From Glomus cerebriforme (lineage: Eukaryota > Glomeromycota > Glomeromycetes > Glomerales > Glomeraceae), in NCBI GenBank assembly GCA_003550305.1, contig QKYT01000128.1, positions 134,425-194,550 of the forward strand: a stretch of 60,126 nt of DNA, written 5' to 3'. This document shows, one piece after another, positions 34,180-45,856 of this stretch. Below the pieces are notes generated by a model, which was not told where the DNA came from, did not search any database, and saw only the letters and a list, made by a program, of their open reading frames with translations. The position numbers and the translations under genes are program-made. The stretch's first letter is position 1. Each line of letters begins with the position of its first letter.

Positions 34180-35460
34180 TACATTCATGATAAAGCATCA
34201 GCATTGGCATTATGTTTGCCTGAGCGATGTTTAATAGTAAAATTATATTGCTGTAACTCTATGATCCAACAGGCTCTACGTCCTTTCGGCATTTTTGAGG
34301 TCGTTAACTATTTTTGTGCTAAATGGTTAATAATAATTGAGAAAGATCAGCTTAAGTAGTGGTAAAAATGTTTGACAGCCCATACTATGATAAGGCATTC
34401 TAAGTCTATGATAGGGTAATTTTCTTCTGCCTTGTTAGTTGTTCTGCTGACATAAGCAACTACACATTTTTGTCCATCTACTTTTTAGGATAACACAGCT
34501 CCAAGTCCAAACTTACAAGCATCAGTATATAATGTGAAGAGTGCTTCAAAATCTGGGAAAATAGAGGCTTTAATAAGCCTTTTCTTGAGTCGGTTAAAGG
34601 CAACTTGTTGTTTTTCTATCTACTGAAAGGGTGTTTCCTTTTTAAGTAACAGGGTAAGTAGGTTCACATGTCTAGCAAAATCTTTTATAAACTTTCAGTA
34701 GTAACCAAATAATTCTAAGGCTGTGTGAAGTTGTCTTAGAGACTTTGGAATAGGGAAGTTCTTGACTTTTTTGATCTTTTCTGGATCTGGATGGATTCCT
34801 TCTTGTCCTACTATGTATCCTAAGAAAGCTAAGAAGTGGTAACAAAAGTAGCACTTTTTCAACTTAATACTAAGTTGAGCTTCTTGTAGAGTTTGAAGTA
34901 CTTGTTTGATATGATCAAGATGGAGTTCTAAAAATCCTTTAAAATAGATGATAATGTTATCTAAATATACAGTCACAAAAAGTTCAAGGTAGTCTTTTAA
35001 TATCCAGTTTATGAGACGTTAAAAAGTTTCAGGGGCATTGTTTAGGCCAAAAGGTATGACCAAAAACTCATAAAAGCCTGATGGTGTGATAAAAGCGGTC
35101 TTTTTAATATCATCAGAATGTACAAACTACAAATACTTGCCAATATCCACTGGCTAAATCTAAGGTGATGAACTATTGGAATCCACCTAAGGAGTCTAAT
35201 AAGTCATCAATTCTTGGTAAAGGGTAAGCATTGATCTTTATAAGAGCATTTAATTTATAATTTATGATAATCTATGTATAGGCACTTGTCTCCTCCTTTC
35301 TTTCCTACTATAACGACTAAGACTATGTGAACATCTAATGATACCATTGGCTTCCATCTTTTTAATCTCTTCTTTTAAAAACTGGGTATTTTCAGGGTTG
35401 GTGTAATAGGACTTTTGTGCTATAGGTAAGGCATCTCCTATATGGATTTTGTGCTTAACT
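34180..35460 (-). pseudogene. Reverse transcriptase and RNase H remnant
   Basis: Minus strand: [19 protein letters not shown] and [10 protein letters not shown] near 35000-35120, then VYLDNIIIYFKG near 34930-34976, where the usual second Asp of the YxDD active site is Asn. KCYFCYHFLAFLGYIVGQEG and PDPEKIKKVKNFP follow. The RNase H end is near 34200-34290 (RACWIIELQQYNFTIKHRSG, HNANADALS). The loss of an active-site Asp and many stops make it catalytically dead. Confidence 0.75.
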
Positions 35461-35479
35461 ATGGTAGTTTATCCTATTT

Positions 35480-36206
35480 TAGTTTATCCTTTGGCACAAA
35501 TGTCAGCGTATTCTTCCAAAAAATATTGGAATGCTTGTTGTTGATGATAGTCCAATAGTCCTACATGCTGATCTTTTGGGGTTTGTTCCTTTTTGCTTAC
35601 TTGAACACTTTCTGCAAAAAATATTGTAGGATTGTTATTATATGAGAGATCTTCTTCTTCAAATTCTACTTCAGAATTATAAGGTGAATATATCTCACTC
35701 CAAGGGTTATAAGTCATTTCGTTTTTTGAAACGTCTTCTTCATCAGTCATATTTGAGTAATAAACATAGTACTCATCTAACAATTTATCTTCATAATAGT
35801 CATCTTCAGAATTATAATCTAACTCTTAAGTAGTGACCTTGGCTGTTTTAGTGAAAGTAATGTGAATTCTGATGGTGAAATTGTGTTTGCGAATAGTCAG
35901 AGTTAATTGTTCCCAACTCATAGTAGTATTGGCTTCTTTCAACCAGTTATTGCCTAAAATAAGAATTTCATCTTTAGAGTCTAAGACTTGAAAAGAAGTG
36001 GAAATTTCTATCTCGCCTATAATAATAGGAATGTTATCCACTATTCCTAATGATCTGGTCCTTGCTCTATTGGCGGTGACTACAATCATTTTTAATGGTC
36101 TATCAATTTTATATCCTAATTTGTTTAAAAGGGCTTTGGTTATTATACTGGTGGCTGCACCACTATCAATAATAGCAGTTTGAGCTTTTTGTCTAATTCT
36201 GAGGGT
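35480..36206 (-). pseudogene. Retropepsin-like aspartic protease remnant and linker
   Basis: Minus strand: AIIDSGAATSIITKALL near 36130-36180 carries the DSG active-site motif of retroviral-type aspartic proteases. ANRARTRSLGIVDNIPIIIG and ILILGNNWLKEANTTMSWEQ (the second conserved block) follow, to about 35826. A stop separates this from an acidic linker (35783-35484) leading to reverse transcriptase. Confidence 0.7.
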
Positions 36207-36823
36207 ACATTATACTTAATGTTAACCCTTATCATCCACAGACTAATGGACTTGTCGAAAGATTTAATAGAACACTAATAAAAGCTCTGTCACGAATAGC
36301 TACCAATCATTTGAATGACTGGGACAAGTTTATAGCCCCTGTTCTCTTTACTTATCATACTAGTTTTCATTCGACTACAAAGATATCCCCATTTTTCCTT
36401 GTGTATAGAAGAGAAGCAAAATTGCCTACCAATAATACAGAAATGGAGGAGGAATCTAACCTAATTGAGCACATAGATCATTAAGTAATGCACCTATCAG
36501 ATGTTAGAAATGGTGTGCAACAGCAGATCAAATCTGAGTAACAAAAACAAAAGGATTTCCATGATAAGAAATTAAAAAAGGAAATCAGATTTAAGATTGG
36601 TGATCAAGTCCTATATTATTATCATGCTACTTTAGATAAGCAATGATCTGAAAAATTAAATCCCAAATGGAAAGGATCATATTACATCCATAATGTAATT
36701 GGAAATGACACTTATAAATTAAGGAAATTATTGGGAAAAGTTCTAAAAACTCCTGTAAATGAAAGTTTTCTGAAAATATATAAAGATAGGAACAACTGGC
36801 AACCACTAGTTGTAATTTCTTGA
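36207..36823 (+). pseudogene. Integrase C-terminal half
   Basis: Plus strand: NVNPYHPQTNGLVERFNRTL, with the catalytic Glu in the LVERFN block. LSRIATNHLNDWDKFIAPVL, FHSTTKISPFFLVYRREAKL and the C-terminal KLNPKWKGSYYI and TYKLRKL blocks follow, to a stop at 36821-36823. Three internal stops are present. It is in opposite orientation to the integrase N-terminal half at 32600-33062. Confidence 0.75.
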
Positions 36824-36839
36824 ATTTAAAATGAATAAT

Positions 36840-37560
36840 TATGACCATTAGAAATATTCTTTTCTTTTTGGTGATATCAGTTAGACCTACTCGATTTGCT
36901 AACTTCTTAAATTTATTGGCATATGAGTCAACTGATTTATCATTCTTTTGGCATAAGGAAGTTAACTCCTGATACCATTGGTTTTTTCTTGTTTTACTTA
37001 TGAAATGATGATTGAAAAGGTCAGTAAAATTATTTCTTCCATTAGCTGCAGCATTAAAATGATTTCCCATGGTTGCAGTAGTAACTTCAAATCAATCAGC
37101 AACTGCTCCTTTCAGAAAGGCTCCTGTTATGGCTTTCTTTCTTATTTCTGTGATCTATTTGTTTGTTATGACAGCTCTGTTAAATGCTTTTAACCATTCT
37201 ACTAGATCCTCTCCTTCTGCACCACTGAAGGTATTAACTTTAGCAGTAGTTCGCTCAGCATTTTGATTAACATTAGCTATGATTTCTAATCAGGCTTCAT
37301 CTACTCCAAAAATTCTATCGTAAAGTTATCCTAATTCATTTGCATTAGTTCCCATATTTATGTTTGGTAGAGTATTTGGTGGTGTAGGTGTAGGTGTACA
37401 TGTAAGATTCGATGGTGTTGGTATTTATATGAAAATAGGTGGTGTAAGTGTTCTAACAAGATTTGGTAGTATTGGTGTTGCATTAGTTACTCCTGTTAAA
37501 CTTGTTGATTCTTCTGAAGATACTGGTAATGGTATACTTATTTGTCTTAAAAGGTATTGA
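36840..37560 (-). pseudogene. Gag remnant of element 2
   Basis: Minus-strand trace from a Thr/Pro-rich leader (37560) through KVNTFSGAEGEDLVEWLKAF, ITGAFLKGAVAD, stop, FEVTTATMGNHF, then FISKTRKNQWYQELTSLCQK and VDSYANKFKKLANRVGLTD. This is the usual gag core of gypsy elements in such genomes. Two stops interrupt it and no zinc knuckle remains. Confidence 0.65.
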
Positions 37561-37742
37561 TTGTGTTGTATAGATAGAAGAGATTAATCTAATACTTCTT
37601 GATAAGCTTTACTAGAATTATATATATTAACATGTTGTTTAAAACAATTGGTTCTAAAAGCTATTCCTAGTGTATAGTTATATAAAATTTTTGATGAAAA
37701 AGGTCTTCTTAAGTATCTTATACTAGTAAGTAGGTGTACAAG

Positions 37743-38985
37743 TAGTGCTCTGAATGGTTCCAGTTCAAACTGGGAACTGAACCGAAACTGGCCAAAATTC
37801 TGGTTCAGTTTGGTTCAGTTCCTGGAATCAGAACCGAAAAATTCAGTTCAGATCGAACCAAAACTTAATAAAAAAGTAAAAAATGCAAAAATCGAATTAT
37901 TTGGCATGTACTGATCCATAAAGCATAAAATATAGCTTATTCAAATCATCACAATGAGATGAATCAAATGTTAATCAAATGGTAGTAAAAGCAAAATTTT
38001 AGCATTGATAATTCGGTCACTATTGACAAAAATGTAAATTTCTTTAACTACGATTTTCTGACGAAGTATTGATGCTAGAGACATGAAATTAGTGTCATTC
38101 GACGCGTTTTAATGAGACGACTCCAATGAGCTATAAAACGCCAATATTGGATCACTAAAAGAGGAGTAAACTCGCCAGTTCCAAAAATTTGGAATTTTAA
38201 ATTTCAAAAATTTCAAAATGCTGACTCCGACTTTATATTTGATATTGTGCACCATCCAGTGTTCCAAATTTGATAAAATATAGCTTGTTGGAATCGTCTA
38301 TTCAAGACGCATCGAAAGGTACCAAAATTAATATTCTGGAATTAATTCATCAATCGCCACTAATGATGTATTAGATAAAAGCATTAGGACACAATTAGCT
38401 ATTGATATATCACTGCTAGAGATCTGAATTTAGTACCATTCACTGCGTCATGAATAGACGATTCCAATAAGCTATGTTTTATCAAATTTGGATCACTGGA
38501 TGGTGACAATATCAATTATAAAGTCGGAGTTAGCATTTTGAAATTTTTGAAATTTAAAATTCTGAATTTTTGGAACCGGTGAGTTTACTCCTCTTCTAGT
38601 GATCCAATATTGACGTTTTATAGCTCATTGGAATCGTCTCATCGAGACGCGCCGAATGACACTAATTTTATGTCTCTAGCATCGGTACTTCGTCAGAAAA
38701 TCGTACTTAAAGAAATTTACGTTTTCGTCAATAGCGACCGAATTATCGATGCTAGAATTTTGCTTTTACTACCATTCGATTCGTCTCATTGCGACGATTC
38801 GAATGAGCTATATGTCATGTTTTATGGATCAGTGCATGCTGAATAATTTGAATTTTCGCATTTTTTACTTTTTTATTAAGTTTCAGTTCGATCCAAACTG
38901 AATTTTTCAGTTCCGGTTCCAGAACTGAACCGAACCGAAGTTTTCAGTTCAGTCTAAGAACCGAACTGAACCATTCAGAGCACTA
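37743..38985. mobile_element. 1.24-kb hAT-like foldback element with 8-bp target duplication
   Basis: The element begins TAGTGCTCTGAATGGTTC and ends with the inverse GAACCATTCAGAGCACTA. It is flanked by TGTACAAG at 37735-37742 and again at 38986-38993. The empty site can be read in the related element 1 leader (near 31990-32020), which has one copy of a similar word. Nearly the whole element is an inverted repeat with arms of about 600 bases meeting near 38365. TAG/CTA ends with 8-bp duplications are typical of the hAT superfamily. No transposase is encoded. Confidence 0.8.
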
Positions 38986-39832
38986 TGTACAAGTACTTGA
39001 GGTAGTTGATCACTTTGTTGTCCTGATAAAGTAGTTGAAACCAAATATCTAAGTAAATTAAAAGCTATGATAATGTAAGCTGTATAAGTTTCTGCTCTGA
39101 AAGTAAAATTTATCCAAATTCAAAAATTTTCAAATGCGCTATTGATTGAGTGTAATGGTGGTACTGGGTAACAAATATAACAAGAATGGTCTTCGTTTAA
39201 CGGGGAATTTGAATAATGGCTCAAAGTATGTATTGCTGTATTTATCTCAATCTTTTCAAAGTTCATGCACTTCTTAAGATATTTCTAATCTCTTATTCTC
39301 TTAATTCTTTCTTTGCTATACTATCAATTAAAGAGGTAACCTGACAGGAATCACCACTTGTTACGTCTAATCATTTTCTTGATTCCTTTATTTTTAACTT
39401 TCTTCTTTATGTTCAAAATGAAAAATTAATTAAGTTTATGATAATAGAGGTAACAATATTTTATGTTTGTTGAGTATCAGTTCACTTTTTAATTGGTAAA
39501 TGGTATAGTATTTTTAAGGTAAAAGATATTTTATTATTCAATTGAAGTTACAAGAACTGAGGAAAACTTAATAAAATTTTCAGGATATTTATACAAAAAT
39601 AAAATATAAAAAGAAGATATTAACTATCATAAATATACTAAGAATAATAAATATGTTAAATATAATAAATATAATAAAAAAATAAATATATTAAATATTT
39701 TAACTATCCTAATTATCTTAAATATCACTAAGATCACTACTATCATTAAGATCACCGTGATCATGAAAATCACGATCATAAAGTGACACAGTATGGCACA
39801 GTAAATCAGCGCAGTAGAGTTTTATACTAACA

Positions 39833-41116
39833 CTGCATTAAATAGTTGTATAATTTTCTTGCCCTAGATAGTTGCTGATATAGATTAACATCACTAATAT
39901 CTGAAAGTAGTTTTTTAACTTTTTAGTATACTTGTTATTTCGCAGTATTGATTTTAACTTTTTAATAGTATGAATTTCATTAATTCTTTTATCATAACTT
40001 TCTGCAAAGCCATACCAGTGTAAAAACTCCTCATAACCAGAATGAACAACTTTTTAAAACTTATAGACTATACACTCTGCTGAACAAAAAATTGCTATTT
40101 TTTATCGATTACTGGCAGGGTGAACAGAATTTCTATGTCTATACTAGTAGACGGGATGGATAATTGTTGCATCAAGTCATATTTTACTACCTGCTTGGAA
40201 GGAACAGTAAAATCATCATCTTCAGATGAATCCTTTCTGAAGGATAAGTTATGGTCTAACCAGTTATCCTTTATAGATTTGTCAATATTTTGATCATGAA
40301 AATTGTGAATTTTATTCACAAAATTTTCAGAAAGTTCCAATTTTCTGAAATGATTGGTTCATCTGAGTTGTTATCGTCACTATTTGTTTCTGCTACATAT
40401 GCAAGTTTGGGGGTGAAGTTCTGGTTAACTGACTCATGCTGAATTTTCTTCTTCTTATTGCGTTACATTATCCTATCACTAACCCTTTTCTTATACACCA
40501 AATCTAAGAATTCATCAGCCTTTATATCCTCTTCGCAAAGTGAAGGGCTGGCAGGTACTGTTGTCTCTGGTATAATAACATTTGCTTCACAAACAGGAGT
40601 ATGTTGTTTGAGTTAAGCTATGTCTGAGTTAAGTATATTGGCAGACGATACCTCTGGTATCAGTTTTTTGGATAATGAAGTATCCACCAATGGTTTCTTA
40701 TGATGTATTACCATGGGTACCTGATCTGTAATCAAATTGAAGTTAAATGAACTGTTGTTACTAGAAGAATTATTTCCCTTTGGGTCATTTAGCATTTGTT
40801 TCTGTTCCACTTTCATGATTCTATCTCTAAACTCAACATTTTCCAACTTCTCAATTCTGGCCTTGAGTTTGATATTCTCAGCATCACGCCTCTTATTTTC
40901 TTTCACACCCTATTTTAGAAGCTTGGCAATCCTGGTCTTAAGTTTAGCTCTTTCAACCTCAATTTCAGCGAACTTTCTTCTAAGTTCAGGGATTTCAGAA
41001 TTCTTATCCTTAAACTTATCATTCTCGATCTTAATTTCAGAAAACTTCTTCCTAAGTTTGGTAATCTCAACTAAGAGCTTGGCATTTAATTCTCTTAATG
41101 AATCAATGGATTGCAT
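39833..41116 (-). pseudogene. Coiled-coil lineage-specific protein, cut by the LTR
   Basis: ATG 41116 opens MQSIDSLRELNAKLLVEI and a strongly heptad-like coiled coil rich in Leu, Glu and Lys (ELRRKFAEIEVERAKLK). A TAG near 40910 interrupts it. The coiled coil resumes with RRDAENIKLKARIEKLEN and a Ser/Asn-rich linker, then KADEFLDLVYKKRVSDRI near 40470-40540. After more frame changes the trace reaches a C-terminal helical domain (EEFLHWYGFAESYDKRI near 40000, then ISDVNLYQQLSRARKLY). It stops abruptly at 39832, where the LTR begins. The C-terminal part resembles the exon at 17293. Function is unknown. Confidence 0.6.
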
Positions 41117-41145
41117 ATTTGATAATAATTTTTTATATAAGATGG

Positions 41146-43312
41146 AATAATTCAAAAGTTCGTTAGCATAGATAAAAAACTGTGAAAAAATGTCACAATC
41201 AGAATTACTGATTTATTGATGTAAAAAATAAATTGCAAGATTCAGTAATACATAAACTTGTTTTACAAAGTGAAATAGAGTTTCTATGCTAATGTCTACC
41301 AGTTCATCTAAGGCTCTAAGCTATCTATAACTAATACAATATCCCAACATTGATTCTAATCTGATTTCACTTGTCTCCATCATCAGTATTTTGAATAGAA
41401 TAAAATTGTCATCAGTTATGCATAATGCAGAGTTAGAAATAATTAACAATGTAAAACTCACTGAAAGTTTATGTTCTCCGCCTAATAAGGTCCTTGAAAT
41501 TTCAGAACAAAAAAAATAGGTATTAGCTCTGCAAGCTCTGAATCGCTTCTTTGCAAAGGTAAAAAAATATATTTCATTCATACCTTAATTGTGAAATGTC
41601 TTCAATAATTTTTCATCAATACTTCATTACGAGATCACTTTATTAATTAAAAAAGCTAGTCAAATTTGATTGATTGTATGACCACTCATGGGATACATAT
41701 AGTACAAAACAATTTAAATGTAATTACATAAAATCATTTTTATTACTTTTTCTTACTCATAAATCAATCATATTAATCATTATATTGAATTTTTAAATTT
41801 ATTAATAACGTAAAAATGGATGTAAAAATAGATAATATCAAGTTTGTCTCTATTTTCGATAACCTAAATCTTCATGTCAAACCAATGGACTCCTCCATTA
41901 AGAATAGAATGGACGTTAAACGAGGTAATTTTTAGCTGTTTATGAGAAACAGGAAAAAAAAATTCTTAAGTAATTTTCACCCTAGATCTGGGAGTATATC
42001 AAAAGAATGGCGAGGAGGAGCAGAAAGGGATGGAGAGTATATAACAAAATTCTTCTTCCGTACAGGAGAAATAACCATATTTTCAACAATCCCAATGGAT
42101 GTCTAGAACTGATAAGATTGAGGGTGAATGGGGCAATGATCACTATAGCAATCCCAACCAAATGCTCTCTGTTATTTGTACATGATCAATTTAAGCTTCC
42201 TAAGAAGAACTTCAAAAAATTACAGGAAAAATCACATGAAATATCTGAAACAAGTGAAGCTACTATTCCAGCACCAAAATCAGATTTGTTAGTAGTTGAC
42301 TATAATGGAGTTGAGTTGCAAAAAGCAACCATGCACAGTCAATGTTTCCTGGAAATCAAATCAGAAAATGATTGTCAACCTTGCATTTGGTGCATCAGTT
42401 ACAACTCACAACCCAAGAGACAGGAGATGATTATGTGCACTTCGGCAGGGGAGCGACCATTACCTTCTTCCTTGAGATCAGCATGGAATGGTGATTCTGT
42501 CAGAAGAAGATTGGGGGTTTGGAAACTGCTCAGAGATGAATGCTTGGATTTCCTTATGCCGGTGGAAATCAGATCTCCAAATCAAGTTCCGAACAATAAT
42601 AGTATATGAAAGAGAAACAATAGAACCATGCAAAAATTGCAAAGCTATTCAGAATTGGTTGACACGTTAAAGAATGATTACGAGTTTGTGAATTTCGTAG
42701 ACATACAGATGAATTATGGTTAATTGACCAAGAGAATAGGGAATACTTTGATAAAACATATGGTATCACTTATATTCACCCACTTCTTGTAAATCGTTCT
42801 GAACTGGTTTTTCTGTTTTTAGATAATTGTGGTATCATGTTTAAGTGGAGTGAAATGACACAAGATATGCATGTCTTGGGGATTAATAAAATGGAGGGTT
42901 TTGCAAATTACCTTTACCACCCAGACAAGGTGTGTGTCATTATGGAAGACACCGGTGAGCTGGTACCTATAGTGGAACTTAATCGTCGTATAAAGGAAGA
43001 GTTGGAAAAGGAAGAATTGGAAAAGAAAAAGTTGGTGGAGAAAAATAGAGAAAAAAGGTTGGCAAAGAAAAAAAGGTTGGCAGAAGAAAAGCAAAAGTGA
43101 TATGTGCGTTTCACTACAGAAAATACACGTTTTGCCATTGATCTTTCTGGTTGGTGGGTTTTTAGAATCATATTCTCCGGTTGGTTATTCGTAATCTTTT
43201 TACCTTTATTTTTTTACGTTGTCTTGGAATTTTTTTTTGCTGAACATTATTGTATATAGTGAGTTTCTGTATAAGTGAGATGATGCTTTGCGATTTTATT
43301 GTACTAAATAAC
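41146..43312. repeat. Segmental duplication, copy 1
   Basis: About 2.15 kb from ATTCAAAAGTTCGTTAGC to TTGTACTAAATAAC is closely similar to 50511-52632, in the same orientation. The unit starts within the 5' end of the coiled-coil gene and includes the entire family F gene and its upstream region. No terminal repeats or target duplication were found at the borders. Confidence 0.8.
41816..43100 (+). pseudogene. Lineage-specific family F copy with several lesions
   Basis: Exon 1 (41816-41924, MDVKIDNIKFVSIFDNLN) and a 61-base GT-AG intron (41925-41985) match the 51.1-kb copy. Exon 2 carries two early stops, a one-base insertion near 42162, a TGA near 42607 where the sister copy has CGA, and a deletion near 42690. 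Traces of the whole protein remain: CQPCIWCISYNSQPKRQE, RDECLDFLMPVE, FKWSEMTQDMHVLGINKMEG, EDTGELVPIV and a Lys/Glu coiled tail. The lesions differ from those of the sister copy, so both decayed after the duplication. Confidence 0.7.
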
Positions 43313-43517
43313 AATATTAAAAATAAATTAGCATGTTACAAAAACCCGATATGGGCAAAAAACTTTATTCAATGCTTTTTGTTTAAATAATAAAATCACA
43401 TTACAGCCATTTCTAAGAAGAAAATCAAGAAACCTTTTTAATACAGAAATAAAAAATTTGGGGCTTTGCCCGTAATACATGATATTTCTATGTTATATTT
43501 GTGAATAAAATACATGC

Positions 43518-44621
43518 TTATTTTTTCGAACGGTATACCTCTATCCTAGCCCTCTTCCTATCAGGTTCTTCATCCGCAGACTCCAACCTATCCTTCAACA
43601 GCCCAACGATGACCTCCATAACCCGCTTCACATTTTTACGCAAATCTTTTTCTTCCTCCGATCCTTCCTTCAAAGCAGATTCTGAAAATCGAATATTGAG
43701 GGGATCCTTGCTCGTGCTCGATATTCCATCCGAGGCGAAAAGAATAAAATACCATTCCGAGGCTGTTGTAAAGATTCCGTAGATATAGTCGAAGTCTTCC
43801 CCGAACGCTTCATCTGATTTACGTTTCCTATTCTCTTTATTAACTTGTAGAGCGCTTTCACATTGAATCAAATTTTGAGCGAAACCATAACCACTTGATA
43901 TAGCTTCCCTTCCGTGATGTAAAGAAGTTCCTCAAGGGCTTTGATTGCGTAATCAACTCGACCAGTACTTTCTTCGCCGACAACTTCAAGCTGAGGTGCC
44001 AAGGTAAGATCTTTTTTGGTTATTCTTTTGACGATATAGTGCGAAGCGTGAAGAATGGTTGAAATATACTCGCAACGCATGGCTTCGTTACTATCGGCAA
44101 GTATGCTCCCAACCTACGCTTTATTTTCTTTATACACTGTACCAATTCTTCATCATCGTCTTCGAGCGGATAAGTTTCTAAGAATGTGGGGCAAAAAAAA
44201 TTAGCCTAGCCAGGTCATCGTCAAGAATATCTGTGCAAAGAGACTTACTTGGCGGAAACTGACGAATGGTGCCTATACCGTTGCCATCAATACCATACTT
44301 CGCTAACACCTCCTTCAAAGTTCAAACTGCGGTATGTCGAAAAGGCTCTTTTCTTTTTCTCCTTACACCCCTTAGCGAACTTTGCAAGGGTCACAGCCTA
44401 TTTTTAATCCACAATCTCTGAACTTCTGCTCGGTCATGTCAAGGAAGGCACGGCCTGTAATCTCCTCATTATCTAAAATTTCAAGAGCTTTCTCACTAAG
44501 CCCTCTTCCTTACGCAAGAAATCTATAAGCTCCTTCGTTTTATATTTTTTAATTTCGTCCGCTAGCGAAACCGTCTCATTTCCAGCGGAAGTTGAGGTGC
44601 GGGTGTATTAATTTCAGACAT
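43518..44621 (-). pseudogene. SAM-domain / PD-(D/E)XK nuclease-like protein, Crinkler-associated family
   Basis: ATG 44621 opens a Pro-rich leader. A SAM-like helical domain follows (DEIKKYKTKELIDFLRKEEG, NEEITGRAFLDMTEQKF), then KEVLAKYGIDGNGIGTI. The C-terminal part reads YISTILHASHYIVKRI, VVGEESTGRVDYAIKALEE and LLYITEGK, an arrangement of Asp then Glu-x-Lys typical of PD-(D/E)XK nucleases. DYIYGIFTTASEWYFILF follows, and the end is KRARIEVYRSKK at 43518. The 3' two thirds are nearly intact; frameshifts and a stop disturb the 5' half (44590-44100). The family is familiar to me as greatly expanded in arbuscular mycorrhizal fungi. Function is inferred from motifs only. Confidence 0.65.
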
Positions 44622-44945
44622 AGTGTGACGTTTTTATAGTGATAAGCTCGGGTAAAAAAAAAATCGTCAGAATGGTTTTACGTAGTTATATAGTCTCTAG
44701 TTTAGGTTTTATTTTAGTTTTTCTTTTTTCTTCCCTTTTTTTTGCTTCCCCAGTGCGTTTTATCCGACCTTAGCGGTCCTCGTTTTCTTTTTTTTAGCAG
44801 TTGCCAGGTACGCTAGGCGTTTTATATGAGTTGTAATTGGTTATATTTAATATGCCAAATTACTGCATGCAATAAAAAATAAAAATAAAAATAAATGAAA
44901 TAAAAACGTTGCCGGAGCAACTGATACAATAATATTTCGAAATAC
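44622..44945. other. Upstream region of the SAM-nuclease pseudogene
   Basis: Pyrimidine-rich stretches and a GCCAGGTACGCTAGGCG segment. No gene was recognised. Confidence 0.35.
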
Positions 44946-45190
44946 ATCGCTACATGATGTGAATAAAAATATTAATTATCTTTGCTTGGTACTTCTGGCA
45001 CTGTTTCAGTAGGAGGATACACGATAACATTGATTCCCTTTTCACCGGAATAGATACATTGGGGCTGAATGGGAAAATGAGTAAAAATTTTTCTTGCGGT
45101 TCCATTCTTATTGCACCATCTACTTCGAAGTACTCGTTGTTGCTTAAGTTGTGGATTACGACGCTATCAGATATGAACCCGACCTTATAT
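44945..45190 (-). pseudogene. Uncharacterised protein-coding exon with frameshift
   Basis: After a plausible acceptor (TATATAAG, near 45190, minus strand) the frame reads SDSVVIHNLSNNEYFEVDG and IRMEPQEKF. It then shifts within the AAAAATTTTT run into a second protein-like frame (PQCIYSGEKGINVIVYPPTE) ending at TAA near 44970. No family was recognised. The homopolymer frameshift may be real or a sequencing error. Confidence 0.35.
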
Positions 45191-45856
45191 AAAGCCAACA
45201 TATATTGAAATAAAATTAATATTAATTTAAATAAAAACATTATTCTTAAGATTTTTCTTGACCTTCTAACAAAATATGTTGTAATAAAATACATATTTAC
45301 CTGGATCAAAACTCTACCCGGTCAATATAATATGTGATGTCTTAAAGTTGGCTGAATTTTCAAATTTTAATTTTGGCAAACTTTTTAACCAAAAATTTTT
45401 TTTAAATATTTTTATCCGAATGAAGTAATAACTCTTCATAAGTTTAATTACTAGACTATTTCTATTAGATAAAATATGAATTTATATTTTTTAATAATTA
45501 TAAATTACTGTGCTTGTGCTTGCGGCGATCAGATATTGTTCAAATGCAAATGATGATTGGATAAGATTTAGTCACGCAGTGGCTAAATCCGTCCAATCAG
45601 ATTGCAGCGTTGGAACAATATCTGTATATTTATCAGTACAATAATGATATTATCGTGTGACACGTTGAATAGTAAATAATAGCTTATTTATTGATATTTT
45701 AAAATAACAAACATAACCAACTTATCTGTTATTAGCAATTATGTTAAATATACGGAGCACACACGATAATCACTAATATCATCATCGATTAATAATTTGA
45801 TTCTAATAAGTGGCTCACAAAAAAAAAATCAATATTTACTGAACTTTTTTTGATAG

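Larger units (their letters stand above)
31179..36830 (+). mobile_element. Ty3/gypsy LTR retrotransposon 1, internally inverted
   Basis: The LTR/leader starts at about 31179 (TATTAGTATG, matching the inverted TGTTAGTATA end at 39832) and runs into a plus-strand gag start near 32200-32600. Protease, reverse transcriptase, RNase H and the first half of integrase then follow on the minus strand (36206 down to 32595), and the second half of integrase is on the plus strand (36207-36823). Flipping the block 32595-36206 would restore the normal gypsy order. All reading frames carry stops or frameshifts. The 3' LTR of this element was not found; it borders element 2 at about 36830. Confidence 0.7.
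36833..39832 (-). mobile_element. Ty3/gypsy LTR retrotransposon 2 (LTR, leader and gag only)
   Basis: On the minus strand an LTR end TGTTAGTATAAAACTC starts at 39832. It carries the same AT-rich repeats as element 1 (ATGATCACGGTGATCTT is at about 31246 in element 1 and inverted near 39750). The leader continues to about 37560 and gag to 36840. Gag retains FSGAEGEDLVEWLKAFNRAV, NQWYQELTSL and SVDSYANKFKKLANRV. The rest of the element is missing where it meets element 1. A hAT-like foldback is inserted in the leader. Confidence 0.65.

Noticed and set aside
37360..37560. 66-codon plus-strand frame rich in Gly and Val
   Set aside because: Shadow of the Thr/Pro-rich gag leader on the minus strand.
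42819..43171. Minus-strand frames of 85-91 codons opposite family F
   Set aside because: Mirror of the Lys/Glu coiled tail; the same shadow appears opposite the 51-kb copy.
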